Source: Lysobacter soli
Lineage (GTDB): Bacteria; Pseudomonadota; Gammaproteobacteria; Xanthomonadales; Xanthomonadaceae
Direction of reading: 5' to 3'
DNA length: 53,472 nucleotides
Assembly (NCBI RefSeq): GCF_003382285.1
Contig: NZ_QTJR01000019.1
Coordinates: forward strand, 1-53,472
The notes beneath the pieces are model-generated. The model saw only the letters and a program-made list of their open reading frames with translations. It did no database searches and had not been told where the DNA came from. The position numbers and the translations under genes are program-made. Shown piece after piece: positions 32,777 through 41,422 of this stretch; position 1 is the first letter of the stretch, and the number at the start of each line of letters is the position of its first letter.

Positions 32777-32986
32777 ATGCGTCGTTTCAGGATCTTCGCA
32801 TTGGCCGCGCTGGTGGGCCTGTCGTCGTTCACCGCATCCGCGAGCTGGCAGGGCACGTGGTTGTACTACGACGACGAAGGCGTGCTGGTCGACTCGTGGA
32901 CCGCCGGCTGCCGCGAACTGGACGGCCGCTGGGGCGTGGAGACCGACAACAAGGTGTTCGTGCAGGGTTGCCGCGCGTCGAGTTGA
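32777..32986 (+). CDS. Small secreted protein, possibly DUF6289-like
   Basis: This 69-residue protein has a signal peptide (RRFRIFALAALVGLSSFTASAS). The mature part is about 47 residues, containing WLYYDDEGVLVDSW and two Cys (AGCRELDG and QGCRAS) that could form a disulfide. The pattern resembles DUF6289 peptides of Xanthomonadaceae, an uncertain match. The ATG at 32777 is chosen because AAAGGAG ends six bases before it; the ATG at 32771 directly abuts that site. A strong terminator follows at 33010. Confidence 0.7.
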   Translation: MRRFRIFALAALVGLSSFTASASWQGTWLYYDDEGVLVDSWTAGCRELDGRWGVETDNKVFVQGCRASS

Positions 32987-33009
32987 GCCGGTCGCGATCG
33001 TGTGTCGAA

Positions 33010-33037
33010 GAAGCCCCGCGATGCGGGGCTTCTTTTT
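33010..33037 (+). terminator. Rho-independent terminator
   Basis: GAAGCCCCGC (33010-33019), loop GAT, GCGGGGCTTC (33023-33032), then TTTTT. It lies 24 bp after the small secreted protein gene. It may also stop the convergent glycosylase transcript, although the T-run on that side is weak. Confidence 0.92.
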
Positions 33038-33040
33038 GCG

Positions 33041-33646
33041 CTAGACCTTCTTCCGCACCTTCGGCTTGCCGCCTTTCGAAACATGCGGATCGGCCGCCAC
33101 GTGCCATCGCCAGTGCAGGTCCGTCGCCTTGCTGATGCCGATGCGCGGCGACGCGACGGGCGAGTCGGGCGGCGGCGTTCCGTCGTCGCCGAACCACACC
33201 GGCGAGTTCCGATCCGTGATGTCCACGCCGTTGTGCACGCCGCTCAGGCCCATCGCCTGCGCGAGGCGGCCGGGACCGCTCGCAAGCAGTCGAATGTCCT
33301 CCATGCCGCGTGCGCGACGCATGCGGTCGATGCCCTCCATCGGCGACAACGCGCGGATCAGCACCGCGTGCCCGGCCGGCCCGCCGCACACCGCGTTGAT
33401 CGCCCAGTGCATGCCGTAGATGAAATACACGTACAGATGCCCGGGCGGTCCGAACATCACCTGCGTGCGTTTCGTGGGTCCGCGAAACGAATGCGCGGCC
33501 GGATCCTCGCCGCCGCGATAGGCCTCCACTTCGACGATGCGCCCGACGCGTCCGTCGGCAGTGACGATCACCTTGTTGAGCAGCAACGGAGCGACGTCGC
33601 GTGAATCGTGCGCGTAGAAGCGGCGGGGCAGGGGCTTGATGGGCAT
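33041..33646 (-). CDS. DNA-3-methyladenine glycosylase (AAG/MPG family)
   Basis: This 201-residue protein has the AAG core: [27 protein letters not shown] (outlined), with Glu41 as the likely catalytic residue, then [24 protein letters not shown] and [15 protein letters not shown]. The enzyme removes alkylated purines such as 3-methyladenine and hypoxanthine by base flipping. The last residues are a Lys/Arg-rich tail. It stands alone on the minus strand. Confidence 0.95.
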   Translation of the reverse strand: MPIKPLPRRFYAHDSRDVAPLLLNKVIVTADGRVGRIVEVEAYRGGEDPAAHSFRGPTKRTQVMFGPPGHLYVYFIYGMHWAINAVCGGPAGHAVLIRALSPMEGIDRMRRARGMEDIRLLASGPGRLAQAMGLSGVHNGVDITDRNSPVWFGDDGTPPPDSPVASPRIGISKATDLHWRWHVAADPHVSKGGKPKVRKKV

Positions 33647-33736
33647 GGGCGGATGCTACGACGGCGCGCGGTGAGGCGACGGCATCACAGCCGCGCGCAT
33701 CCCGACTTCACGCCCGCCGCGCTATTCCTTCGTCCG

Positions 33737-34708
33737 ATGGCAGACGAAACCGCACAGAACCCGGTCGAGAAAACGGCGGAGAAGCTCGATCCCACCGCGC
33801 CGCGCCGGACCGAGCCCGACCGTGGCGACTCGTTCCGTCGCCCCGCGATGCAGGCGCTCGTGCGCCGCGCGCAGGGCAGCCTGCCGGCCGACCTGGTGCG
33901 GCGTTTCGTCGATACCGAGCTGATGGCGCAGGCGGCGGCGCTCGCGCTGTACGCGATGCTCTCGCTCGCGCCGCTGCTGCTGATCCTGGTTTGGCTGACC
34001 AGCGCGCTGCTGCCCGGCGCGCAGGAATCGCTGATGCAGCAGATCGGCCTGCTCGCGGGCGGCGAAGCCGAACGCGTCGCGCGCACCGTGGTCGACAACG
34101 CGCGCGACCGGCCCGATACGGGTTCGATCGCCGGATGGTGGAGCGTCGCACTGCTGTTCATCGGCGCCACGGCGGTGTTCGCGCAGTTGCAGGACGTGCT
34201 CAACAAGATCTTCCGCACCGATGCCACGCGCCTGGCCGGCGCAATGGCGTGGCTGCGCAAGCGCGTGTTCTCGATGGGCCTGGTGCTCGCGATGGGCTTC
34301 CTGCTGCTGGTGTCGATGACGGTATCGACACTCGTGCAGCTGGCGTTCTCGCGCATGGAATGGGCGCTGCCCATCGTGATGAACGTGGCGACGTGGCTGG
34401 TGTACGCGATCAGCTTCGCGCTGATGTACCACTACCTGCCGGACCGCTCGGTCGGCTGGAAGCGCGCGCTCGGCGGCGGTGCGATCACCGCGCTGCTGTT
34501 CGTGCTCGGGCGTTGGCTGATCGGCTGGTACCTGCGCGAGTCCAATCCCGGTTCGGCCTATGGCTCGATGGGCGCGCTGGTGCTGGCGCTGGTTTGGATG
34601 TACTACGCGGCGCTGATCGTGTTCATCGGCGCGCTGATCACGGCGGTGATCGATGAGCGGCGGAAGCAGAAGCGGGGCGGGGTAGCGGCGGCCAAGCGTG
34701 ACGGCTGA
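33737..34708 (+). CDS. YihY/BrkB family inner-membrane protein
   Basis: This 323-residue protein has about six transmembrane helices: near residues 72-95 (AQAAALALYAMLSLAPLLLILVWLTSALL, outlined), 135-155, 180-200 and three more. Conserved points are NKIFRT and NPGSAYGSMGALVLALVWMYYAALIVFIGALI (outlined). The first 50 residues are cytoplasmic and charged. The family has no proven function; an old tRNA-processing RNase BN assignment for it was incorrect. The ATG at 33737 is chosen because upstream in-frame sequence is Arg-rich. Confidence 0.9.
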   Translation: MADETAQNPVEKTAEKLDPTAPRRTEPDRGDSFRRPAMQALVRRAQGSLPADLVRRFVDTELMAQAAALALYAMLSLAPLLLILVWLTSALLPGAQESLMQQIGLLAGGEAERVARTVVDNARDRPDTGSIAGWWSVALLFIGATAVFAQLQDVLNKIFRTDATRLAGAMAWLRKRVFSMGLVLAMGFLLLVSMTVSTLVQLAFSRMEWALPIVMNVATWLVYAISFALMYHYLPDRSVGWKRALGGGAITALLFVLGRWLIGWYLRESNPGSAYGSMGALVLALVWMYYAALIVFIGALITAVIDERRKQKRGGVAAAKRDG

Positions 34709-34734
34709 GGTCACCTCGCCGACTACTCTCACGT

Positions 34735-34922
34735 CATCCCGGCGAAGGCCGGGACCCAGGCTCGCAGCCTCCGGGCACTCCACCTGACGGTGCCCAGGTC
34801 CCCGTTATTCCAGCGAAAGCTGGATCCATTTTGCTTTTGGGGGAACTAAGCACCACGAGCGGCGGCCGCATCGCTCGGCCCGCCCTCACCCCACCCCCTC
34901 TCCCGCAAGCGGGAGAGGGGCT
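34735..34922. repeat. R1 and R2 palindromic repeats
   Basis: R1 hairpins lie at about 34735 (ATCCCGGC form) and 34806 (ATTCCAGC form, one base lost on the right arm). An R2 hairpin with arms CCCCTCTCCCGC/GCGGGAGAGGGG lies at about 34896-34921. They fill most of the 334-bp gap before the LytS-like kinase. The remaining 120 bp holds no clear promoter. Confidence 0.85.
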
Positions 34923-35042
34923 ATCAAGAGGGGTGCGAGGCCTCCAAGCGCCGAACCGTGCACCACCGCCGACGAACCGTTCCCGCCCGGACCCGCCGAA
35001 GGGCTAGCATCGCTGCACCGCGTCCTCGCTCCTGCGGCTTCC

Positions 35043-36128
35043 ATGGCCATTACCGCGACCCACCCGCTGGATCTGCCCCGCCAGCACCTGTTCTGGATCT
35101 TCCATTCCGCCGGCTGGCTCGGCTATTTCGGCCAGAGCTGGCTGTCGGCGATCGCCTACGGCAAGCCGTCCGGCTACTGGATCGTCCCGTTCACGGCCGC
35201 CTGCACCGGCTTCGTCGTCACGCTCGGGCTGCGCTACCTGCTGCGCGCGTGCTGGGGCCTGTCGCCGCGCAAGCTGCTGATGACGATGATCGTGCCGATC
35301 CTCGCCAGCTCCGCGGTGATGGACCTGACCACGCGCACGATGCTCGTGCGCTTCTGCGACACCTGTGCGCCCACCAGCCGCATGGCATACATCGCCTACT
35401 CGCTGACCTACATCTACGTGGTGCTGGCGTGGGTCGGCCTGTACCTGGGCATCAAGTATTACCGCCAGCTGCAGGACGAAACGCAACGCGCGCTAGCCGC
35501 CCGCACGATGGCGCACCAGGCGCAGCTGAAGATGCTGCGCTACCAGCTCAATCCGCACTTCCTGTTCAACACGCTCAACGCGATCTCCACGCTGGTGCTC
35601 GATCGCGACAACGCCACGGCGAACCGCATGGTGCAGGGCTTGTCGTCGTTCCTGCGGCATTCGCTGGACAACGATCCAATGCAGCGCGTCACGTTGCGGC
35701 AGGAGCTGGACGCGCTCACGTTGTATCTGGACATCGAAAAGATCCGCTTCGCCGAGCGCCTGCGCATCGAGACCGACATCGACGAGGACTGCTGGCGCGC
35801 GCTGCTGCCGAGCCTGCTGATGCAGCCGCTGGTGGAAAACGCGATCAAGTACGCCGTCGCCAAGCAGGTCGCCGGCGGGCTGCTTCGCATCGAAGCCGAA
35901 CGCGATGGCGATCAGCTGGTGCTGCGCGTGATCGACGACGGCCCGGGGTGCTCGAGCCTGGAAGGCAACCAGCTTCCGCCGGGCAAGGGCGTCGGCCTGC
36001 GCAACACACGCGAACGCCTCAACGTGCTGTACGGCGAGGAAAGCAGCTTCTCCGTGCGCAACCGCGCGCGCGGCATCGAAGTCGAACTGCGCCTGCCGTT
36101 CGAAACCAAGCAGCTGGGTGGAGACTGA
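35043..36128 (+). CDS. LytS/AlgZ-type membrane sensor histidine kinase
   Basis: This 361-residue protein has four predicted transmembrane helices within residues 15-140. A His_kinase domain has the phosphoacceptor His172 in LRYQLNPHFLFNTLNAIS. A HATPase domain follows with Asn266 in QPLVENAIKY, then DDGPGCSS and KGVGLRNTRERL. This is the LytS/YehU/AlgZ architecture. The kinase should phosphorylate the LytTR regulator that starts 2 bp after its stop. The signal is unknown. Confidence 0.92.
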   Translation: MAITATHPLDLPRQHLFWIFHSAGWLGYFGQSWLSAIAYGKPSGYWIVPFTAACTGFVVTLGLRYLLRACWGLSPRKLLMTMIVPILASSAVMDLTTRTMLVRFCDTCAPTSRMAYIAYSLTYIYVVLAWVGLYLGIKYYRQLQDETQRALAARTMAHQAQLKMLRYQLNPHFLFNTLNAISTLVLDRDNATANRMVQGLSSFLRHSLDNDPMQRVTLRQELDALTLYLDIEKIRFAERLRIETDIDEDCWRALLPSLLMQPLVENAIKYAVAKQVAGGLLRIEAERDGDQLVLRVIDDGPGCSSLEGNQLPPGKGVGLRNTRERLNVLYGEESSFSVRNRARGIEVELRLPFETKQLGGD

Positions 36129-36130
36129 AG

Positions 36131-37027
36131 ATGGATCGAGCGGTCGACAGTCGCGTAGTGGAACGCGAGCGCCAGTCCGAATCCGCCACGCACGGCACGC
36201 GCCTTCGCGCGCTGATCGTCGACGACGAGCCGCTCGCGCGCCGCGGGCTTGAAATCCGCCTGGAAGCGCATCCGGACGTCGAGATCGTCGGCGAGTACGG
36301 CGACGGCCTGTCGGCCATCGCTGGCATGCGCGAGCATCGCCCGGACCTGGTCTTCCTCGACGTGCAGATGCCGGGCATGGACGGCTTCGAAACGCTGCGC
36401 AGCATTCCCGCGCACGAGATGCCGCTGGTGGTCTTCGTCACCGCGTACGACCACTACGCGATCCGCGCATTCGAGGCCTCCGCGACCGACTACCTGCTCA
36501 AGCCCGTCGAGGAGGGCCGCCTGGCGCAGGCGCTTGCCCGCGTGCAGCAGGCGCGTTCGCAGCGCGAGGCGAGCGGCCACTGCGCGCATCTGCTCGGCCT
36601 GCTCGGCGAGCTGAGTGGGCGGCCGCTGCTCGACCTGGACGAAGCGTTGAAGCCTGATGCGCTGGAACAACTGCGCCGCGACGACAAGCTCGCCGTGCGC
36701 GACGGCGGCCGCACCGTGCGCGTGGACCTGTCGAGCATCCGCTGGATCGATGCGGCCGGCGATTACATGTGCATCCACACCGACGGTCCGGCCGATCGCG
36801 CCGCGCCGCAGGGCGAGACGCTGGTGCTGCGCGCGACGATGCGCGATCTGGAAAAACAGCTGGACCCGCAGCGCTTCCCGCGCATCCACCGGTCTACGAT
36901 CGTGAATGCGCGCCGCGTGGTGGAGTTGCGGCCGCATACAAACGGGGAAGGATTCCTGCGGCTGGATTGCGGGCAGGAGTTGAAGTTGTCGCGGACGCAT
37001 CGCGACAAGCTGGCGCTTTTGATTTGA
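36131..37027 (+). CDS. LytTR family response regulator
   Basis: This 298-residue protein has a receiver domain (residues 26-140) with acidic pocket VDDEP, phosphoacceptor Asp77 in LVFLDVQMPGMDG, Thr104 in VTAYD and Lys124 in LLKPVEEG. A C-terminal LytTR DNA-binding domain (about 195-298) includes IRWIDAAGDYMCIH and RFPRIHRSTIVNARRV. It is the cognate partner of the kinase gene upstream. LytTR regulators bind direct repeats; I could not point to sites in the window. A family B repeat begins about 60-80 bp after its stop. Confidence 0.94.
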   Translation: MDRAVDSRVVERERQSESATHGTRLRALIVDDEPLARRGLEIRLEAHPDVEIVGEYGDGLSAIAGMREHRPDLVFLDVQMPGMDGFETLRSIPAHEMPLVVFVTAYDHYAIRAFEASATDYLLKPVEEGRLAQALARVQQARSQREASGHCAHLLGLLGELSGRPLLDLDEALKPDALEQLRRDDKLAVRDGGRTVRVDLSSIRWIDAAGDYMCIHTDGPADRAAPQGETLVLRATMRDLEKQLDPQRFPRIHRSTIVNARRVVELRPHTNGEGFLRLDCGQELKLSRTHRDKLALLI

Positions 37028-37104
37028 GGCTTGCGACAGCTCTTGCCGTAGCTCGGGCTTGTGCTCGGGCTTTTGATGTTGACCTTGATCTTCATCAGCG
37101 ACTT

Positions 37105-37371
37105 AAAGCGAGCCGAGCACCGGAGCTGGAAAAGGGCGAAGAGTCGCCCGCTGTCTGAGCGGAGCGTAGCGCAGCGAGTTCGGGCGACGACCCTTTTCCG
37201 GCGAGGAGCGCAGGGCACCGCCGCGCAGCGGCGACTCGCGTCAGGAGCGAACGGTTTTGGCTACTTTTGCCAAGACAAAAGTAATCGCCCTTCAGGGCGG
37301 AAGCTGTTGCTCGTGATGTTGATCTTGTTGCTGCGGCCTTGGGCAGCCATTAGCAAAGCTGTAGCAACAGC
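37105..37371 (+). repeat. Family B structured repeat, copy B2
   Basis: The order of elements is as follows. P1: GGAAAAGGG (37128-37136) pairs with CCCTTTTCC (37191-37199). P2: GTCGCCCG (37143-37150) pairs with CGGGCGAC (37181-37188). P3: CGCCGC (37219-37224) pairs with GCGGCG (37228-37233). P4: TACTTTTG (37262-37269) pairs with CAAAAGTA (37276-37283). P5: CGCCCT (37286-37291) pairs with AGGGCG (37294-37299). A tail GGAAGCTGTTGCTCGTG... runs to about 37371. P1 differs on both arms from copies B3 and B4, yet pairs. Confidence 0.88.
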
Positions 37372-37392
37372 ATTCAAGCAAGTGCAAAGCTT

Positions 37393-37590
37393 CCGCTCGC
37401 AAGCGAGCGGGTTACTTTTGTTTCGGCAAAAGTAACCAAAACCAACCGCTCCTGACGCGAGCCGGCGCCGCTACGCGACGCCGGTCCCCTGCGCTCCTCG
37501 CCAATCAGGGGACGTCGCCCAAACTCGCTGCGCTCGGACAGTGGGCGACTCTTCGCCCCTGATTGGCTCCGGTGCTCGGCTCGCTTTAAG
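37393..37590 (-). repeat. Family B structured repeat, copy B3 (reverse orientation)
   Basis: B3 faces B2. P1 arms lie at 37503-37511 and 37556-37564 (AATCAGGGG/CCCCTGATT). P2 arms lie at 37514-37521 and 37542-37549 (GTCGCCCA/TGGGCGAC). P3 arms lie at 37462-37471 and 37475-37484. P4 arms lie at 37411-37420 and 37427-37436. P5 arms lie at 37393-37400 and 37403-37410 (CCGCTCGC/GCGAGCGG). The P2 loop is 10 bases shorter than in B2 and B4. B2 and B3 together form an inverted pair in the 1284-bp gap before the RND genes. Confidence 0.88.
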
Positions 37591-37617
37591 TCGCTGCAAA
37601 AGACGGAAAGCAACGGC

Positions 37618-37985
<368 letters not shown>

Positions 37986-38311
37986 AACGGCCTACGGGCT
38001 ACAGGCAACGGATGAAGAACGAAGACGCATTCGGCGCCGCGTCCGCGACGCACACCAGACATATGCGCAACGCACAAAACCCGCCACGACCACGTGCAAG
38101 CCCGTACGCCCAATACCCCTGCCATTAGTTGGGTGCACACAACGCCCCACGTTGCACCGAAGAAACACGAATACCCCATCCAGGAACGCTTCACCGCGAC
38201 GACTCAACGACTGAACGCAAAGCCGGGCCACGCGTGACTTCCGGACCATCCCGGCAAAGTCGCGCAGGCGCATCGTGCGCACCGCACTCGTCCCCCGAGC
38301 GGAGCCGCACG

Positions 38312-41300
38312 ATGAAACTCACCGAAGCCTCGTTGCGCAATCCCGCCGCGGTCGCCGTCGCCGTCGCGATGGTCTGCGCCTTCGGCCTGCTGTGCCTTCT
38401 CAAGCTGCCGCTGCAACTGTTCCCCGATATCGAACGCCCGCAGATGTCGATCCAGACCAGCTGGCGCGCCGCGTCGCCGCAGGAAATGGAATCGGAAATC
38501 GTCGAGCCGATCGAAGCGGTGATGCAGGGGCTGCCCGGGCTGGCGGAGATCGAATCCAACATCAACGCCGGCAACAGTTTCATCAACCTGACCTTCGCCG
38601 TCGGCAGCGACATGGACGCCACGCTGGTCGAAGTGCTCTCGCGCATGAACCGCCTGCAGCCGCTGCCGCGCGATGCCACGCCGCCGGTCGTGCAGGCCGG
38701 CGCCGACAACGCCAACAACTCGCTCACCTATTTCTTCGTGCAGCAATTGCCGGGCACGCCGGGCGACATCCTCGACCAGCGGCAAATGATCGAGGACCGC
38801 ATCGTGCCGCGGCTGTCCGCCGTGGAGGGCGTCGCGGGCGTGGAGATCAACGGCGGCGCGCCGGAGGAACTCACCATCACGGTGAACCTGGAGCGCGCGG
38901 CCGCACTGGGCATCCAGATCCCGCAGATAGCCGACGTCGCCGCGCGCGCGACCGACGTGTCCGGCGGTGTCGTCGAGGCCGGTCGTCGCGAATACGTTCT
39001 GAGGTTCGCCGGGCGCTATTCCCCCGAAGCGCTCGGCAACCTCATCCTCGCCTGGCGCGACGGCCGGCCGGTGCGGCTGGGCGATGTCGCCAATGTGGAA
39101 GTGAAGCGGCCCGAGCAGCGCTTTTTCGCCTACCAGAACGGCAATCCCGCCATCGGCCTGCGCATCCTGCGCGAGAGCGGCGCGAACGTGCTCGACACGC
39201 TCGACCGCGTGAAGGCGGTCGTGGAGGAAGTGCGCTTGAAGGAACTGGCGCCGCTCGGGCTCGACATCCGCCAGAGCTTCGACGCCTCGGTGTTCATCAA
39301 CCGCGCGATCGGCCTGCTGTCGGGCAGCCTCGGCGCAGGCGTGCTGCTCGCGGTGGGCTGCCTGTGGTGGTTCCTGCGCGACGTCCGCGCGACCGCGCTC
39401 ATCGCCTGCGCGATTCCTATTTCGCTGCTGGCGACCTTCATCGTGCTCAAGCTCACCGGGCGCAGCCTCAACGTGATCTCGCTCGCCGGCCTGGCGTTCG
39501 CGGTCGGCATGGTGATGGACGCCGCGGTCGTCGTCGCCGAAAACATCGTACGCCTGCGCGAAGAAGGCGTGCCTGCCAAACAGCCCGCGCTCGACGGCAC
39601 GCGGCAGGTCGGCGGCGCGCTGGTCGCGTCCACGCTGACGACCATAGCGGTGTTCCTGCCGGTGATCTTCATGGAAGACGTCGAAGGGCAGCTGTTCGCG
39701 GACCTCGCGCTGACGATTTCCATCGCCGTCGGCATCTCGCTGCTGATCGCCGTCACCGTGCTGCCCGCCGCCGCGAGTTCGTGGCTGCGCACGCGCGAGG
39801 ACGTGCACGAGCAGAAGCAGCATCGCTTCTGGATCGGCGTCAGCGACTGGGCGATGCGCGCCACGAGCAGCCGCCGCAACCAGCTGGCATGGGTCGGTGC
39901 GCTGGTCGTCGCGCCGATCGTGCTGACCGTGGTGCTGATGCCGAAGATCGACTACCTGCCGCCGGTGAAGCGCGCGGCGGTGGACGCGATCTTCAACTTC
40001 CCGCCCGGCATGAGCCCGGAGCGCGTGAACGCCGAGATCGCGCCGACGCTGCTGGCGCGTATGAAGCCGTACATGGACGGCGAGAAGGCGCCGCAGCTGA
40101 GCAACTGGTACCTCAACCTGTGGCCCGGCGGCGGCACCGTGGGTGCACGCGTGGTCGATCCGGACGACATCGGCGAACTCGAACGCATCGTGCGCGATGA
40201 AGTGGCCGTCGGTTTCCCCGACACGCGCGCCTTCGCCAGCGAAGGCGAGTTGTTTGGCAGCTTCGGCGGTTCGGCGCGCGCCATCGCGATCCACCTCCAG
40301 CACGCAGACGGCGACGCGCTGACGCGCGCGGCGGAAACCGGCCGGAAACTGCTGTCGGAGAAGTTCGCCGGCGCGAACGTGCAGGCGTGGCCGAATGCCG
40401 ACGCCGGCACGCCGGAGCTGCGCATCAATCCCGACGATCGCCGCCTCGCCGAAGTGGGCTGGCGCCGGCCGGATCTTGCCACGGTGGTGCGTGCGCTCGG
40501 CGACGGGCAATGGCTTGGCGAATACTTCGACGGCGACCGGCGCCTGGCGATCATCCTTCGCAGCGATCGCGAGGACGACGTCGAGCGCCTGGGCGCCGCG
40601 CCGCTCGCCACGCCGAACGGCGGCGCGCTGACGCTGGCGGAACTGGCGCAGGTCGACACCGTGCTCGCGCCCAACCAGATGCGGCGCGTCGATCGGCGCC
40701 GCACGGTGACCCTCACCGTCGATCCGCCGCCAGCGATGTCGCTGGAAGAGGCGCTGGGCATCGTCGAAGGCGACGTCGTGCCCGTGCTGCGCGATGCGCT
40801 GCCGCAGGATGCCGCGATCCGCGTATCGGGCAGCGCCGACCGCCTCGGCGAGGTCGTGCGCAGCATGGGCACGAACTTCGCGATGGCACTGGTGGTGTTG
40901 TTCCTGCTGATGGCGGCGATGTTCAGGTCGCTGCGTGATTCGGCCTACGTGATGGCGACACTGCCGATGGCGGTTCTCGGCGGCGTGATCGGCCTGCGCG
41001 TGCTGGACCTCATCGCCGGACAGACGCTCGACCTGCTGTCGATGATCGGTTTCATCATGCTGCTGGGCATGGTGATCAACAACGCGATCCTGCTCGTTGC
41101 GCAGGCGCGCGAAGGGCAGGCCGCGGGCGTGACGCTCGACGAGGCGCTCAAGCAGGCGCTGGACCAGCGGCTTCGCCCGATCCTCATCGGTGCGTTGACC
41201 GGCGTGCTTGGCGCGCTGCCGATGGCGATCAACCCCGGCCCGGGCGCGGTGATCTACCGCGGGCTTGCCGCGGTGTCCGTCGGCGGCGTCGCGCTGAGCC

Positions 41301-41392
41301 TGGTGTTCATCGTGGTGCTGGTGCCGGCGCTGCTGCGACTGGCCGAATCGCGCCGCGAACGCATCGAAGCCGGCGCCCCCGCGCTGGCCTGA
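38312..41392 (+). CDS. RND efflux transporter permease
   Basis: This 1026-residue protein has twelve predicted helices and two large periplasmic loops, the normal RND size and layout. It begins MKLTEASLRNPAAVAVAVAM, with a periplasmic start LKLPLQLFPDIERPQMSI. In helix 4, AVGMVMDAAVVVAENIVR has one Asp where AcrB has two. In helix 10, MLLGMVINNAILLVAQARE has Asn where AcrB has the essential Lys. These changes match an RND subgroup rather than a broken gene. The adaptor follows 30 bp downstream. No outer-membrane factor is present. The ATG at 38312 follows GGAGCCGCACG. Confidence 0.93.
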   Translation: MKLTEASLRNPAAVAVAVAMVCAFGLLCLLKLPLQLFPDIERPQMSIQTSWRAASPQEMESEIVEPIEAVMQGLPGLAEIESNINAGNSFINLTFAVGSDMDATLVEVLSRMNRLQPLPRDATPPVVQAGADNANNSLTYFFVQQLPGTPGDILDQRQMIEDRIVPRLSAVEGVAGVEINGGAPEELTITVNLERAAALGIQIPQIADVAARATDVSGGVVEAGRREYVLRFAGRYSPEALGNLILAWRDGRPVRLGDVANVEVKRPEQRFFAYQNGNPAIGLRILRESGANVLDTLDRVKAVVEEVRLKELAPLGLDIRQSFDASVFINRAIGLLSGSLGAGVLLAVGCLWWFLRDVRATALIACAIPISLLATFIVLKLTGRSLNVISLAGLAFAVGMVMDAAVVVAENIVRLREEGVPAKQPALDGTRQVGGALVASTLTTIAVFLPVIFMEDVEGQLFADLALTISIAVGISLLIAVTVLPAAASSWLRTREDVHEQKQHRFWIGVSDWAMRATSSRRNQLAWVGALVVAPIVLTVVLMPKIDYLPPVKRAAVDAIFNFPPGMSPERVNAEIAPTLLARMKPYMDGEKAPQLSNWYLNLWPGGGTVGARVVDPDDIGELERIVRDEVAVGFPDTRAFASEGELFGSFGGSARAIAIHLQHADGDALTRAAETGRKLLSEKFAGANVQAWPNADAGTPELRINPDDRRLAEVGWRRPDLATVVRALGDGQWLGEYFDGDRRLAIILRSDREDDVERLGAAPLATPNGGALTLAELAQVDTVLAPNQMRRVDRRRTVTLTVDPPPAMSLEEALGIVEGDVVPVLRDALPQDAAIRVSGSADRLGEVVRSMGTNFAMALVVLFLLMAAMFRSLRDSAYVMATLPMAVLGGVIGLRVLDLIAGQTLDLLSMIGFIMLLGMVINNAILLVAQAREGQAAGVTLDEALKQALDQRLRPILIGALTGVLGALPMAINPGPGAVIYRGLAAVSVGGVALSLVFIVVLVPALLRLAESRRERIEAGAPALA

Positions 41393-41422
41393 ACCAACCC
41401 ATCCTTCCCCCGGAGGCATGCA

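Noticed and set aside
37411-37436. Family B hairpins as integron attC sites
   Set aside because: The arms do not contain the RYYYAAC and GTTRRRY core sites, and no gene-cassette pattern or integrase is present.
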